Source: Patescibacteria group bacterium
GTDB lineage: Bacteria > Patescibacteriota > Patescibacteriia > JAHIZJ01
DNA length: 64,000 bases
Assembly (NCBI GenBank): GCA_041661625.1
Contig: JBAZUB010000002.1
Coordinates: forward strand, 247,613-311,612
Direction of reading: 5' to 3'
Position numbers and translations under genes: made by a program. This document shows, one piece after another, positions 49,738-58,483 of this stretch. Below the pieces are notes generated by a model, which worked only from the letters and a program-made list of their open reading frames with translations, had not been told where the DNA came from and did no database searches. Each line of letters opens with the position of its first letter. The first letter of the stretch is position 1.

Positions 49738-50384
49738 TGATGTTGCGTCTAAGACACAATCAAAAAGGTGTGACACTGGTCGAAGCCCTAGTGGCTATGG
49801 CCGTGTTTGCCTTGGCGCTGAGCTTGATATTGGGCATTATGAATAACAGCATGAGGCAGCAGCGAAAAGTCGAAGCTGATCAGCGGGTAGCCAGTCATGC
49901 GCGCGACATGCTTGAGGCCATTGCTCGAGAAGTCAGAATGGGCTCAATTGATTACGAGAAGTATCTAATTACCAGCGGAGACAGTGACGCATTAGACCTT
50001 CCTGTACAAAATTTATATTTAATAAACAGCAACGATCAACCGCTAGAATTTGCCTATCATGTAGCCGGGGGAGGACACATCGAATTGAATAATGTGAAAA
50101 TAGTGTCCTATGATGACTGGGTAAATAATGTGTCCTACTATATTCGTCCATCCAGTGATCCGTTTTTCATTAAGTCATGCAATGCTCCAGCTGATTGCGC
50201 CATCGCGTCATATCCGGTCAAGCCGCCCGGCACTTGTCACTCATCGGGCCGCTGCGTCTTGGTGAATGAACAACCTCAGGTGACGATAGTTCTGAGTGTC
50301 TCCTTGAATCCAACGGCTGAGTTTAGCCGGAGCGCTAGCATTGACCTGCAAACCACCGTAACCACTCGGAGATACCAACGATGA
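49737..50384 (+). CDS. Minor pseudopilin, PilW/GspJ-like
   Basis: The 215-aa protein has the site HNQKG|VTLVEALVAMAVFALA and continues ARDMLEAIAREVRMGSIDYE, the helix typical of PilW/GspJ. Two ATGs in tandem (49737 and 49740) can start it. The globular part has Cys pairs (SCNAPADC; CHSSGRC). It overlaps the previous gene by one base and the next by four (ATGA). Minor pilins of this set prime pilus assembly. Confidence 0.88.
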   Translation: MMLRLRHNQKGVTLVEALVAMAVFALALSLILGIMNNSMRQQRKVEADQRVASHARDMLEAIAREVRMGSIDYEKYLITSGDSDALDLPVQNLYLINSNDQPLEFAYHVAGGGHIELNNVKIVSYDDWVNNVSYYIRPSSDPFFIKSCNAPADCAIASYPVKPPGTCHSSGRCVLVNEQPQVTIVLSVSLNPTAEFSRSASIDLQTTVTTRRYQR

Positions 50385-51217
50385 GCTATAAAACTTCAAA
50401 ACAGAATGGTGCAACATTGGTCAGTGCGTTGCTAATTATGTCACTGATTACAGCTATTGCCGTAGGGCTGTCGGTGGCCATAATGAACATGGTAAACACC
50501 ACGCGGGATATAAACTATTCGATTACATCCTTTTACGCGGCCGATAGTGCGCTCGACCAGGGCCTGTGGACGATCAAACAGGCGCGCTACGATGATTTAA
50601 CCATCGACCAAACTCTGGATAAATTGGGTAGAGTTGGCAATCCGGACGTTGATTTTCTCTCCGATCCGCGAGCCGTGTGGCAACGAACCGCCGTGACCGC
50701 CAACGAAACAGTTAAATTCGACCTCGGCACCGAACAATCGGTAGTGGTGGAGCTGTATAATCCAATCTCGGGCTTGCCCGCTGATGCACCGCAAAAAATT
50801 CAGCTATGGTGGCATGATTCATCCGGCTTAGCCAAGGTGCAGGTATCGTGGGTGGGTTGGACACAAGATGGTTTTAATGGAGGCAATGGCGACTTTTTTC
50901 CATACCCCAGCACCTGCGATGCCGGCGGAGATTGTACCGGCGATATTGTCAATGTTAACGATCCGTCGCTGCCGACGCGCATATACTTGCGAATTAGAGC
51001 CAAGGATCACAGCATTACCAATTTAACGGTGCAATCATTAAAGGGCGACGGTACGGTGATCGACATCCCCAGCCAGATCGTTTTAACAGTCGTCGGAGAG
51101 TATCCAGCTGGTATTATCTCGTCGAAGCAGGCACTAAGTGCCGCCGTGCCTTGGCTGGTGCCCGTATCCGGGCTGTATTCATACGTACTATATTCCGAAA
51201 CGGCACTGAATAAATAG
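50381..51217 (+). CDS. PilX-like minor pilin
   Basis: The 278-aa protein begins with a short polar leader (SYKTSKQNG), then ATLVSALLIMSLITAIAVGL and YSITSFYAADSALDQGLW. The sequence Y(A)ADSAL and the helix of a PilX N-terminal region are typical, including the absent Glu5. The remainder is a strand-rich outer domain with one Cys pair. Start overlaps the previous gene by 4 bases. It is the last of the pseudopilin operon. Confidence 0.85.
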   Translation: MSYKTSKQNGATLVSALLIMSLITAIAVGLSVAIMNMVNTTRDINYSITSFYAADSALDQGLWTIKQARYDDLTIDQTLDKLGRVGNPDVDFLSDPRAVWQRTAVTANETVKFDLGTEQSVVVELYNPISGLPADAPQKIQLWWHDSSGLAKVQVSWVGWTQDGFNGGNGDFFPYPSTCDAGGDCTGDIVNVNDPSLPTRIYLRIRAKDHSITNLTVQSLKGDGTVIDIPSQIVLTVVGEYPAGIISSKQALSAAVPWLVPVSGLYSYVLYSETALNK

Positions 51218-51291
51218 ATCGGACACAGCCAGCTGAGCGCGGGATATGTTACCAACCGTGGCGTGGTAAAGTCATTTTCGGTCAACAACAC

Positions 51292-53313
51292 ATGAATCAC
51301 ACCGAAGCCAAGCAGCGAATCACCAAGCTAAAAACGGAGATAAACCGGTATCGGTTTGAGTACCACGTGTACGACCGCAATCTGATATCGGAAGCGGCGT
51401 TGGATTCACTCAAGCACGAATTGGCCCTACTGGAAGAAAAATGGCCAGATCTGGTAACGCCAGACTCACCAACGCAAAGGATTGGTGGTGCGCCATTGAA
51501 AGAATTCAATAAAGTCGGGCATCGTATGCCGATGTTATCGCTCAATGATGTTTTCAATGAAGCGGAATTGAAAGAGTGGGAAGCTAGAATATTGAAACTC
51601 TTACCAAGCGGTACGCGCTTAGATTATTTCGCGGAAATCAAAATGGACGGATTAGCGGTGACGCTGATATATCGGAACGGTTTATTTTCCACCGGAGCGA
51701 CTCGCGGGGACGGTCGAGTCGGGGAGGATATTACTCAAAATTTGAAGACCATTGAGGCCATACCACTGCGTCTAGGCTACGAAGCATTAAGCGGCGAAGC
51801 TCGACACTGGGCCGAACGTGAAGTCGAAATCCGGGGAGAAGTCTATATGCCGCTGGCCGAGTTTGATCGATTGAACGCCAACCAAAAAAAACATGGCGAG
51901 GCGGAGTTCGCTAATCCGCGCAATGCCGCCGCCGGATCATTGCGGCAATTGGATTCAAATATCACCAAGAGCCGTCGTTTAGATTTTTTTGCGTACGATC
52001 TAGTGACGGATCTGGGTCAATCTACTCACGCCCAAAGCCATCAGTTGATTGAACAAATGGGCATCAAACAAAATCGGCTCAACCGGCATTGTCAGAATAT
52101 TGCAGAAGTATTGAAGTATTATCACGAGATACAAAAAACTCGGCCGAAGCTGCCCTATCAGATTGATGGGATAGTTATCAATGTGAACGCCCTGCCCTTA
52201 GTTCGTCAGTTGGGGGTGGTCGGCAAGGCGCCACGCGGTGCGATAGCGTTCAAATATCCAGCCGAACAGGGCACCACGATAGTGGAGGATATCAAAATCC
52301 AAATCGGCCGAACTGGCGCGTTAACGCCGGTGGCTTGGCTGAAGCCCGTCAAGGTGGCCGGCTCAACCATTTCTCGTGCCACGCTGCACAACGAAGATGA
52401 GATACGTCGTCTTGATGTTCGGATCGGCGATACGGTGATTATACAAAAGGCCGGCGATGTAATCCCGGACATAGTGGCCGTGCTACCAAAACTGCGTACT
52501 GGTCGTGAGAAAGTATTCCATTTTCCGGCGCGGTGTCCCGATTGCGGTTCGACCGTCGAGCGCCGATTGGGGGAGGTTAGCCATTATTGCTCCAATCCCG
52601 GTTGCTTTGCCCAGAAGCGCGAACGATTTTATCATTTTGTTTCCAAGGGCGCATTTGATATCGATGGCCTGGGACCGAAGATTATCGATCAACTTTTGGA
52701 CCAGAAGCTGATCAAGGACCCGGCTGATATTTATACATTGCGCACTGGCGACCTCGAGGCACAGGAGCGGTTTGCGGCCAAGTCAGCCCGGAATCTGGTA
52801 GACTCGATCCAGGCCAGCAAAAATATTTCATTGGCACGGTTTATTTACGCGTTAGGTATCCGCCATGTCGGCGAAGAAACCGCCATTGCCCTAGCCAAAC
52901 ACTTTCAGCTCATCAACCGATTAATTAATGCCCAGCTGGAAGAACTTAACCGGGTCCCCGATATCGGCCCGGTGGTAGCCGGCAGTATCAAAAAATATTT
53001 CGAACAAAAGGAACATGTTAAACTGGTTGAAAAATTAATTCAACGCGGCGTGTCCATCCAGGCGACGCCAACTTCGAACAAGCAAAGATTATCAGGTCGT
53101 ACATTTGTCCTCACCGGCACGCTGGAGCGTTACACTCGCGACGAAGCCAAGGCGGCGATTCGATTGGCGGGCGGGGATATATCCAGCTCGGTTAGCCGAT
53201 CAACCGATTTTGTTGTGGCTGGTACGTCAGCCGGATCGAAGTTGAGACAGGCTAGAGAGCTGGGCGTAAAAATAATATCCGAAGAGGAGCTTAAAAAGCT
53301 ACTCGGCCAGTAA
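51292..53313 (+). CDS. ligA: NAD-dependent DNA ligase
   Basis: The 673-aa enzyme seals nicks using NAD+. All domains are present: Ia (YRFEYHVYD), adenylation with catalytic Lys in EIKMDGLAVTLIY, the OB fold (KIQIGRTGALTPVAWLKP), a C4 zinc finger (CPDCGS, HYCSNPGC), the helix-hairpin-helix region (GIRHVGEETAIALAKHF), and a BRCT domain (LSGRTFVLTGTLERYTRD) to the end. Length is normal. No Shine-Dalgarno is seen before the ATG at 51292. A gap of 58 bases with a good promoter separates it from gatC. Confidence 0.97.
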   Translation: MNHTEAKQRITKLKTEINRYRFEYHVYDRNLISEAALDSLKHELALLEEKWPDLVTPDSPTQRIGGAPLKEFNKVGHRMPMLSLNDVFNEAELKEWEARILKLLPSGTRLDYFAEIKMDGLAVTLIYRNGLFSTGATRGDGRVGEDITQNLKTIEAIPLRLGYEALSGEARHWAEREVEIRGEVYMPLAEFDRLNANQKKHGEAEFANPRNAAAGSLRQLDSNITKSRRLDFFAYDLVTDLGQSTHAQSHQLIEQMGIKQNRLNRHCQNIAEVLKYYHEIQKTRPKLPYQIDGIVINVNALPLVRQLGVVGKAPRGAIAFKYPAEQGTTIVEDIKIQIGRTGALTPVAWLKPVKVAGSTISRATLHNEDEIRRLDVRIGDTVIIQKAGDVIPDIVAVLPKLRTGREKVFHFPARCPDCGSTVERRLGEVSHYCSNPGCFAQKRERFYHFVSKGAFDIDGLGPKIIDQLLDQKLIKDPADIYTLRTGDLEAQERFAAKSARNLVDSIQASKNISLARFIYALGIRHVGEETAIALAKHFQLINRLINAQLEELNRVPDIGPVVAGSIKKYFEQKEHVKLVEKLIQRGVSIQATPTSNKQRLSGRTFVLTGTLERYTRDEAKAAIRLAGGDISSSVSRSTDFVVAGTSAGSKLRQARELGVKIISEEELKKLLGQ

Positions 53314-53333
53314 GCTAATTTATCTTATAATTA

Positions 53334-53362
53334 TTGTAGCAATAGAGTAATAGTGATAAAAT
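53334..53362 (+). promoter_or_regulatory. Promoter of gatCA, near-leaderless
   Basis: TTGTAG (53334-53339), 17 bases, TAAAAT (53357-53362). The expected start is about 3 bases before the ATG at 53372. Confidence 0.65.
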
Positions 53363-53371
53363 CACCGAACT

Positions 53372-53701
53372 ATGAAATTAAATACCCACGACATCCAACA
53401 CTTAGCCGAACTATCGCGCTTGGAGTTGACCGAGGCCGAAAAAAACCAGTTCCGCGATCAACTCTCATCGATTTTGGAATATGAAGACAAACTGCGCCAG
53501 GTGGACATATCTGACACGAATCCAGCGAATGAGCTGACGATCCGCGATCATCCGGTTCGCCTGGACGTGGCTAAGTCATCGGATAACGCCGCTGAAATAA
53601 TTGCTCAATCTCCAGTTCATCGTAATAATTTTATCGTTGTCCCGCCAGTGTTTCCACAATCGGATAACCCACCGGCTGGGCAGTCTTCCGAACCATCATG
53701 A
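53372..53701 (+). CDS. gatC: Asp-tRNA(Asn)/Glu-tRNA(Gln) amidotransferase subunit C
   Basis: The 109-aa helical subunit wraps GatA/GatB. It starts with DIQHLAELSRLELTEAEKN, the GatC signature, and ends with the Pro-rich tail NFIVVPPVF. Normal size is about 95-100, so this is slightly long at the C-terminus. Its last four bases overlap the start of gatA (ATGA). gatB is not in the window. The transcript is expected to be near leaderless. Confidence 0.95.
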   Translation: MKLNTHDIQHLAELSRLELTEAEKNQFRDQLSSILEYEDKLRQVDISDTNPANELTIRDHPVRLDVAKSSDNAAEIIAQSPVHRNNFIVVPPVFPQSDNPPAGQSSEPS

Positions 53702-55167
53702 TTCCAACATTTGCACCCAGCGTTGTCGAGACAATGGACGCTCTGCTCAAGCGGCGCTATACCTGCGTTGAGTTGACCGAACGCATGCTGGTGCGAGCGC
53801 GGAGCTGGCAATCAAAGTTAAACACCTTTATCAGTCTGACCGAAGAAGCCGCGCTGGCTCAGGCCAAGGCCTTTGACGCTGGCCTATCAGCGGGCCGGCC
53901 AATGCCGCTTTTGGGTGGCGTGCCGCAGGCGGTTAAGGACGTCCTGGCCACCAAAGGAATCCAGACTACCGCTGCGTCAAAGATATTAGCCGGCTATCAG
54001 CCGCCTTATTCTGCCACCGTTGTGGACAAGACGACCCAGGCCGGTGCCGTGATGATCGGTAAAGCCAACTGCGATGAATTCGCCATGGGCGCCTCGGGTG
54101 AGAATTCGGCTTACGGGCCAACCCGAAACCCCTGGTCGCTTGATCACGTACCAGGCGGCTCATCATCAGGTTCGGCCGCAGCGGTGGCCAGCGGTGTTTG
54201 TTCGTTTGCTCTCGGTACCGACACGGCGGGATCGGTTCGTGTGCCAGCCGCCTTTTGTAATCTGGTTGGTCTCAAACCTACTTATGGACGCGTGTCCAGG
54301 CACGGTTTGTTGGCGCTGGCGTCATCGTTCGATCAGGTTGGCATCATGACTCGAACCGTAGCCGATTGCGCGGCGGTGTTGAAGGCAATTGCCGGATATG
54401 ACCCGATGGACGCAACCAGCCTAAACGTTCCGGTGGATGATTATACAGCACAGTTGAATCAGCCAATGCCTAAATTGCGTATTGGCTTACCCAAAGAATA
54501 CTTCGCCCTGGGTTTGGATCCGGAAGTGGAGGCAACAATTCGTGCGGCCGTCGCCCAGCTTGAGTCGTTGGGTTGCGAAGTGAAGGAAATTAGCCTGCCG
54601 CACTCCACCGATGCGTTAGCGGTATATTATATTATTCAACCGGCGGAAGCGTCGTCAAATCTGGCACGATACGACGGTATTCGTTTTGGACGGCGATCGT
54701 CGGAAGCAATTAGTTTATCCGAGGTGTACCTAAAAACCCGAGCCCAGGGTTTCGGTCCCGAAGTAAAGCGTCGGATTATGCTAGGAACGTTTGTCTTATC
54801 GTCTGGTTACTATGACGCGTATTACGTGATGGCTCAAAAAGTTCGAACGCTGATTATCAATGAACACGCAGCAGCATTTGAACAGGTTGACTGCATTGTC
54901 GCGCCCACTACACCCACGCCGGCTTTTAAGCTCGGCGAACGTTTTGCCGACCCGCTAACTATGTATCTGGCGGATTTGCTTACCGTGGCGGCTAATTTAG
55001 CCGGTTTGCCCTCAGTGTCAGTGCCGGCTGGTTTCGTTCGAGGATTACCCGTCGGATTGCAGATTACCGGTCCGCAATTGGGCGAAGGCCGGATTCTGCA
55101 GCTGGCCGAGGCATACCAGCAATCCACCGATTGGCACACGCGGACTGTTCCGGAACTGCCTTTGTAA
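53698..55167 (+). CDS. gatA: Asp-tRNA(Asn)/Glu-tRNA(Gln) amidotransferase subunit A
   Basis: The 489-aa amidase frees ammonia from glutamine for transfer to mischarged tRNA. The Ser-cisSer-Lys triad is in AVKDVLATKG (Lys), PGGSSSGSAAAVASG (cis-Ser) and GTDTAGSVRVPAAF (nucleophile Ser). Length and start are normal. It overlaps gatC by 4 bases. Having GatCA indicates that Gln-tRNA or Asn-tRNA (or both) is made by the indirect route, provided gatB is elsewhere. A promoter for the next gene follows almost at once. Confidence 0.96.
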   Translation: MIPTFAPSVVETMDALLKRRYTCVELTERMLVRARSWQSKLNTFISLTEEAALAQAKAFDAGLSAGRPMPLLGGVPQAVKDVLATKGIQTTAASKILAGYQPPYSATVVDKTTQAGAVMIGKANCDEFAMGASGENSAYGPTRNPWSLDHVPGGSSSGSAAAVASGVCSFALGTDTAGSVRVPAAFCNLVGLKPTYGRVSRHGLLALASSFDQVGIMTRTVADCAAVLKAIAGYDPMDATSLNVPVDDYTAQLNQPMPKLRIGLPKEYFALGLDPEVEATIRAAVAQLESLGCEVKEISLPHSTDALAVYYIIQPAEASSNLARYDGIRFGRRSSEAISLSEVYLKTRAQGFGPEVKRRIMLGTFVLSSGYYDAYYVMAQKVRTLIINEHAAAFEQVDCIVAPTTPTPAFKLGERFADPLTMYLADLLTVAANLAGLPSVSVPAGFVRGLPVGLQITGPQLGEGRILQLAEAYQQSTDWHTRTVPELPL

Positions 55168-55189
55168 TTTGCCAATAATGTGCTATAAT
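55161..55189 (+). promoter_or_regulatory. Extended -10 promoter of the second response regulator
   Basis: TTTGTA (55161-55166), 17 bases, TATAAT (55184-55189) preceded by TGTGC, giving the same TGTGCTATAAT as the promoter at 5147. Confidence 0.65.
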
Positions 55190-55225
55190 TACCGTGATGA
55201 ACAACGATTATTAATACAAACTGAC

Positions 55226-55603
55226 ATGGGTATCCAAGGTAAAGTGCTGTTAATCGAAGATGAAAAAATGCTCTCGACCATGTATGCCACCAAGTTTGCT
55301 AAAGAAGGCTATGACTTGGTCCAGGCTTTTGATGGTGAGGAGGGTCTCGCCAAGGCTAAAAGCGAGCCGCCCGCGGTGATATTGCTTGACGTCATTATGC
55401 CAAAACTGGACGGATTTGCAGTTCTTAAGGCATTAAAAGCCGACGCGTCTCTCAAGAATATACCGGTGGTTTTATTGACCAATCTGGGGCAGGATGATGA
55501 TATCAAAAAGGGCAAAGAGCTGGGCGCCGTTGATTACTTTATCAAGGCGAACCACACCCCCGCCGAAGTAGTAGACAAAGTAAAGTCATTATTCGAAAAG
55601 TAG
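55226..55603 (+). CDS. Single-domain response regulator
   Basis: The 125-aa receiver domain has LLIEDEKML (acidic pair), VILLDVIMPKLDGFAVL (phospho-Asp), VVLLTNLGQDDD (Thr) and YFIKANHTPAEVVDKVKSL (Lys). No output domain is present. I chose the ATG at 55226, where the domain begins, over an upstream in-frame GTG-type start in the promoter region. It is similar to the regulator at 39923 between the pilus motors, so both may listen to the same unseen kinase. Confidence 0.92.
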   Translation: MGIQGKVLLIEDEKMLSTMYATKFAKEGYDLVQAFDGEEGLAKAKSEPPAVILLDVIMPKLDGFAVLKALKADASLKNIPVVLLTNLGQDDDIKKGKELGAVDYFIKANHTPAEVVDKVKSLFEK

Positions 55604-55679
55604 ATTCAATTGAGACAACGCTGGGGGTGACCCGGCGCTTTTGGCATATTTTATTAATGAACTATGGAGCACAACCGAC

Positions 55680-56753
55680 ATGAAGGGGTTTGATTTTCCG
55701 ATTACCAAGACTAGACAAGATGGAAACAACGCAAAATTTAATCTCGAAGATCCAGTCGAGCGGCGCAAGTATTTCGAACTGAAGGCAGGCCCAGAGATAG
55801 AAAAAATTAAAGAATATTTACACACCGGCACATTTGTGGCCTTTTTGTTAGGTAAAAAAAATTCAGGCAAGGGAACGTATTCCAAACTTTTTATGGAAGC
55901 GGTGGGGAACGAACATGTAGCGCATTTATCGATCGGTGACATCGTACGCAATGCCGAGACCATTCTGCGCGACCCGCAGCAGAAGGGCGCTTTCGTTGAT
56001 TTACTGAAACGTAAATATCGCGGCTTCCAAACTGTTGATGAGGTGGTCGATACAGTCTTGGGCCGCACTCAGCAAAAACTATTGCCCACCGAAGCCATTC
56101 TGGCTTTTGTAGAAATTGAGATCGACCGGCTGGGTCATAAGGCCATATTCATCGATGGGTTTCCGCGTAATATGGATCAGGTATCGTTATCATTGTTCTT
56201 CCGAGCCTTGATGGGCTATCGTGACGATCCTGACTTTTTCATATTTATCGACGTGCCCGAGACTGTAATCGATGAACGGATGAAGTACCGGGTCGTCTGC
56301 CCAAAATGTAAAACACCGCGCAATATTCGACTGCTCCGCACCCAACATGTAGGCTACGACCAGTCGACTAAAGAATTTTATCTCATGTGTGACAATCCGG
56401 AGTGCCAGCAGGCACGGATGGTAGCCAAGGAGGGGGATAGCGCCGGCATCGAATCGGTGCGTGATCGCATCAATCTCGACGACCAGGTCATGCGCGCCCT
56501 GTTAACACTTCAAGGCGTACCAAAGGTATATTTACGCAACTCCATTCCGGTTGACCAGGCGGCTGAAACAGTCGATGATTATGAAATTACCCCGGCCTAT
56601 ATTTACCAGCATGATGCCGGCACCAACTCCGTAAACATTACCGAAGAGCCATGGACGGTAGCCGACGATGATGGTCAAGCCTCCTATAGCTTGTTACCGG
56701 CTCCGATTGGAGTGTCTCTAATTCGACAGATTGCTCGGGCGCTTGGTTTGTAG
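55680..56753 (+). CDS. Adenylate-kinase-like nucleoside monophosphate kinase, long form
   Basis: The 357-aa protein contains an adenylate-kinase fold: P-loop FLLGKKNSGKGTYSKLF (residues about 56-72), the NMP-binding IGDIVRNAETILRD, FIDGFPRNMDQ, and a zinc lid with CPKC and CDNPEC. RVRDRINLDDQ-like lid residues follow. Ordinary Adk is 210-220 residues; here about 50 extra residues precede the P-loop and about 60 follow. The usual GPPGAGKGT is changed to GKKNSGKGT. It may be a second nucleotide kinase rather than the housekeeping Adk. The ATG at 55680 is chosen over a TTG at 55641. Confidence 0.82.
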   Translation: MKGFDFPITKTRQDGNNAKFNLEDPVERRKYFELKAGPEIEKIKEYLHTGTFVAFLLGKKNSGKGTYSKLFMEAVGNEHVAHLSIGDIVRNAETILRDPQQKGAFVDLLKRKYRGFQTVDEVVDTVLGRTQQKLLPTEAILAFVEIEIDRLGHKAIFIDGFPRNMDQVSLSLFFRALMGYRDDPDFFIFIDVPETVIDERMKYRVVCPKCKTPRNIRLLRTQHVGYDQSTKEFYLMCDNPECQQARMVAKEGDSAGIESVRDRINLDDQVMRALLTLQGVPKVYLRNSIPVDQAAETVDDYEITPAYIYQHDAGTNSVNITEEPWTVADDDGQASYSLLPAPIGVSLIRQIARALGL

Positions 56754-56850
56754 CACTTGCGATTCTGACAATTTATTCACGCCCGCTACTGATACAACGG
56801 CGGCAATGCTATACCTTAAGATGAACTTAGGATGAGTCTGCGATATTAAG

Positions 56851-56985
56851 ATGCTTCATCGATTCGCCCAGATTGTTAAAAGGCTTCCGACACCTTTACG
56901 AAAACCGGTCGTAGCGATTGGCGGAGTGGTGTTATATATTTGGAGCCACTTGGTGTCCAAGGGCGTGGCGATGAAAAACCGATAG
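56851..56985 (+). CDS. Possible small membrane peptide (44 aa)
   Basis: The frame from the ATG at 56851 reads a basic start (LHRFAQIVKRLPTPLRKP), then one hydrophobic stretch VVAIGGVVLYIWSHLV and a basic tail. That is the plan of a small single-pass protein. The terminator at 57003 lies 18 bases beyond the stop. A possible -10 (TATACC near 56812) is upstream. There is no Shine-Dalgarno, and no recognised family, so coding status is only moderately supported. The rest of the 56754-57028 gap shows nothing else. Confidence 0.4.
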   Translation: MLHRFAQIVKRLPTPLRKPVVAIGGVVLYIWSHLVSKGVAMKNR

Positions 56986-57002
56986 AAAAGCAGTTTTAAA
57001 AA

Positions 57003-57026
57003 GACCGGTTCCAGCCGGTTATTTTT
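57003..57026 (+). terminator. Terminator before the ParB-like unit
   Basis: ACCGG, loop TTCCAG, CCGGT, followed by TATTTTT. Confidence 0.75.
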
Positions 57027-57028
57027 AA

Positions 57029-57057
57029 TTGACAACCTTAGGCCAACGTGGGAAAAT
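57029..57057 (+). promoter_or_regulatory. Promoter of the ParB-like gene
   Basis: TTGACA (57029-57034), 17 bases, GAAAAT (57052-57057). The same two hexamers and spacing occur before the HhH-GPD-like gene at 58413. Confidence 0.75.
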
Positions 57058-57102
57058 GCAACCGCTCTCAACCGTTGGAACACCTGCTAAAGGAGGTTGG
57101 CC

Positions 57103-58362
57103 ATGGGCGATCGGAAAACCGCTCCGGCCAACGGCTGGGGCAGTAAGATTAACGGTTTGGGCACCGGAACAGAGACCTCGGTACTGAAGGACAACGGCTA
57201 CGAGTATCTGTACAGATCCGGTTGGGTTCGGCTCCTTGATATCCTCGTGTTGCCTCAGCCACGCCAGACCTTCGGAGAGATCCACGAATTGGCTCAGGAC
57301 ATCGCGCACAAACGGATGCTGACATTACCAATCGTGGCCCGATTCAGCCAGACGGCTTTCTTGGCTTACCTGGAAATCATCAACCGTATCTGGGGAGCTG
57401 CGTTTCAGGTTGGTGCTTTTGCGCCTGTTATGGAACGCCAGCGACCTATTTACTATGTCCTGCTGGCGGGAGAGCGGCGCTACCGGGCCTGCATGTTGCT
57501 ATGGGGTCTGGGTTGTGAGAAATGTCAGAAGAAGGCTAGTCGTCCACTTCGTCCCGGCCAATGCTATTGTAAGCACTTCGGAACCAACCAGTGGGAAGTC
57601 AGGCTCTGTGATGATATTCCGCCGGTGCATGCCCTGTACATTCAGCTAGCCGAAAACACGCACAACCGGGTACCGGAGCATCAGGAAGCGTGGGCTTACT
57701 ATCAGCTCTATAACCTGCTAAGATCGGCCAACGAAGGTTTTACGGTTGCGGCGTTTGCTCGGCGAGTCGGTCGTTCACCCGATACGATCCGGCGGGCATT
57801 ACGCTACTGTGAATTACCGGCCTCAGTCAAGAGCGCGGTCGAGCAGGGCCTGATCCGGTATGGTATCGCGCTCGAGCTGGTCAAGCTGCAACAACTGGGC
57901 ATGGACGAAGATATGATCGGCTGGTGGATGCGGCTGGCGATCGCTCACCCTTATCTGGTTCCTGAATTCCGCAAGCTGGTTGACGCGCACGTTTTCAACC
58001 GCCTTCATGGCCAACAGGAGCTGTTTCAAATCATGACGGCGGAGCAGGAAATTCTGGCCCGGCGTCAGGCGGTAAGACGAGTAGTGGAGCAGAATACGAT
58101 CAACGCTATCTGGCTCTGGGTCCACTACCTAGAACGGGTGCTGCAGCTGCTTGAGGGTGGTCTGCTGGGGATCCAAGAGTCACCCTTCTCCAAGCGCAGT
58201 CCGCGGAAAGTACTACGGAGAATGATCGACCTGCAACAACGAATTCTCGACCATAGCGTTAAGCTGCTGCCGGCCTCGGAAGCCGAAACGGCCAGCGTGG
58301 TGCTCGCGAAGCTGATCGAACTGGAACCCAGGCTCGATGCAGCGGGGGTGCTGGAGGACTAA
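57103..58362 (+). CDS. ParB/Spo0J-like protein with Cys-rich insert
   Basis: The 419-aa protein has the ParB N-terminal nuclease/CTP-binding core with LLAGERRYRACMLLW (residues 120-134) and IQLAENTHNRVPEHQEAW (180-197), then a helix-turn-helix (about 212-235, FTVAAFARRVGRSPDTIRRA). A Cys/His cluster (Cys138, 141, 154, 156, His158) is inserted right after the GERR motif, possibly a zinc site and not usual in ParB. The C-terminal 170 residues are helical. It starts with a perfect AAAGGAGG and has its own promoter and terminator; no parA is next to it. A role in partition is therefore uncertain; ParB-like regulators or nucleases are alternatives. Confidence 0.8.
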   Translation: MGDRKTAPANGWGSKINGLGTGTETSVLKDNGYEYLYRSGWVRLLDILVLPQPRQTFGEIHELAQDIAHKRMLTLPIVARFSQTAFLAYLEIINRIWGAAFQVGAFAPVMERQRPIYYVLLAGERRYRACMLLWGLGCEKCQKKASRPLRPGQCYCKHFGTNQWEVRLCDDIPPVHALYIQLAENTHNRVPEHQEAWAYYQLYNLLRSANEGFTVAAFARRVGRSPDTIRRALRYCELPASVKSAVEQGLIRYGIALELVKLQQLGMDEDMIGWWMRLAIAHPYLVPEFRKLVDAHVFNRLHGQQELFQIMTAEQEILARRQAVRRVVEQNTINAIWLWVHYLERVLQLLEGGLLGIQESPFSKRSPRKVLRRMIDLQQRILDHSVKLLPASEAETASVVLAKLIELEPRLDAAGVLED

Positions 58363-58370
58363 CGGATCGC

Positions 58371-58400
58371 AAAGGACTGTGGAGGCAGTCCTTCTTTTTA
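58371..58400 (+). terminator. Terminator of the ParB-like gene
   Basis: AAGGACTG, loop TGGAGG, CAGTCCTT, then CTTTTTATT. A perfect 8-bp stem. Confidence 0.92.
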
Positions 58401-58412
58401 TTACGGTGTCAC

Positions 58413-58441
58413 TTGACAATCATATCGATATCACGGAAAAT
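58413..58441 (+). promoter_or_regulatory. Promoter of the HhH-GPD-like gene
   Basis: TTGACA (58413-58418), 17 bases, GAAAAT (58436-58441), followed by G as at 57058. It matches the ParB-like promoter in both hexamers and spacing. Confidence 0.75.
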
Positions 58442-58483
58442 GTGGGCAGTTCACGGCTGTCCAACCAATAGGGGGTAGGGAAC

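Noticed and set aside
55641..55679. Earlier TTG start for the adenylate-kinase-like gene
   Set aside because: It adds 13 residues without similarity, and an ATG with normal spacing is available at 55680.
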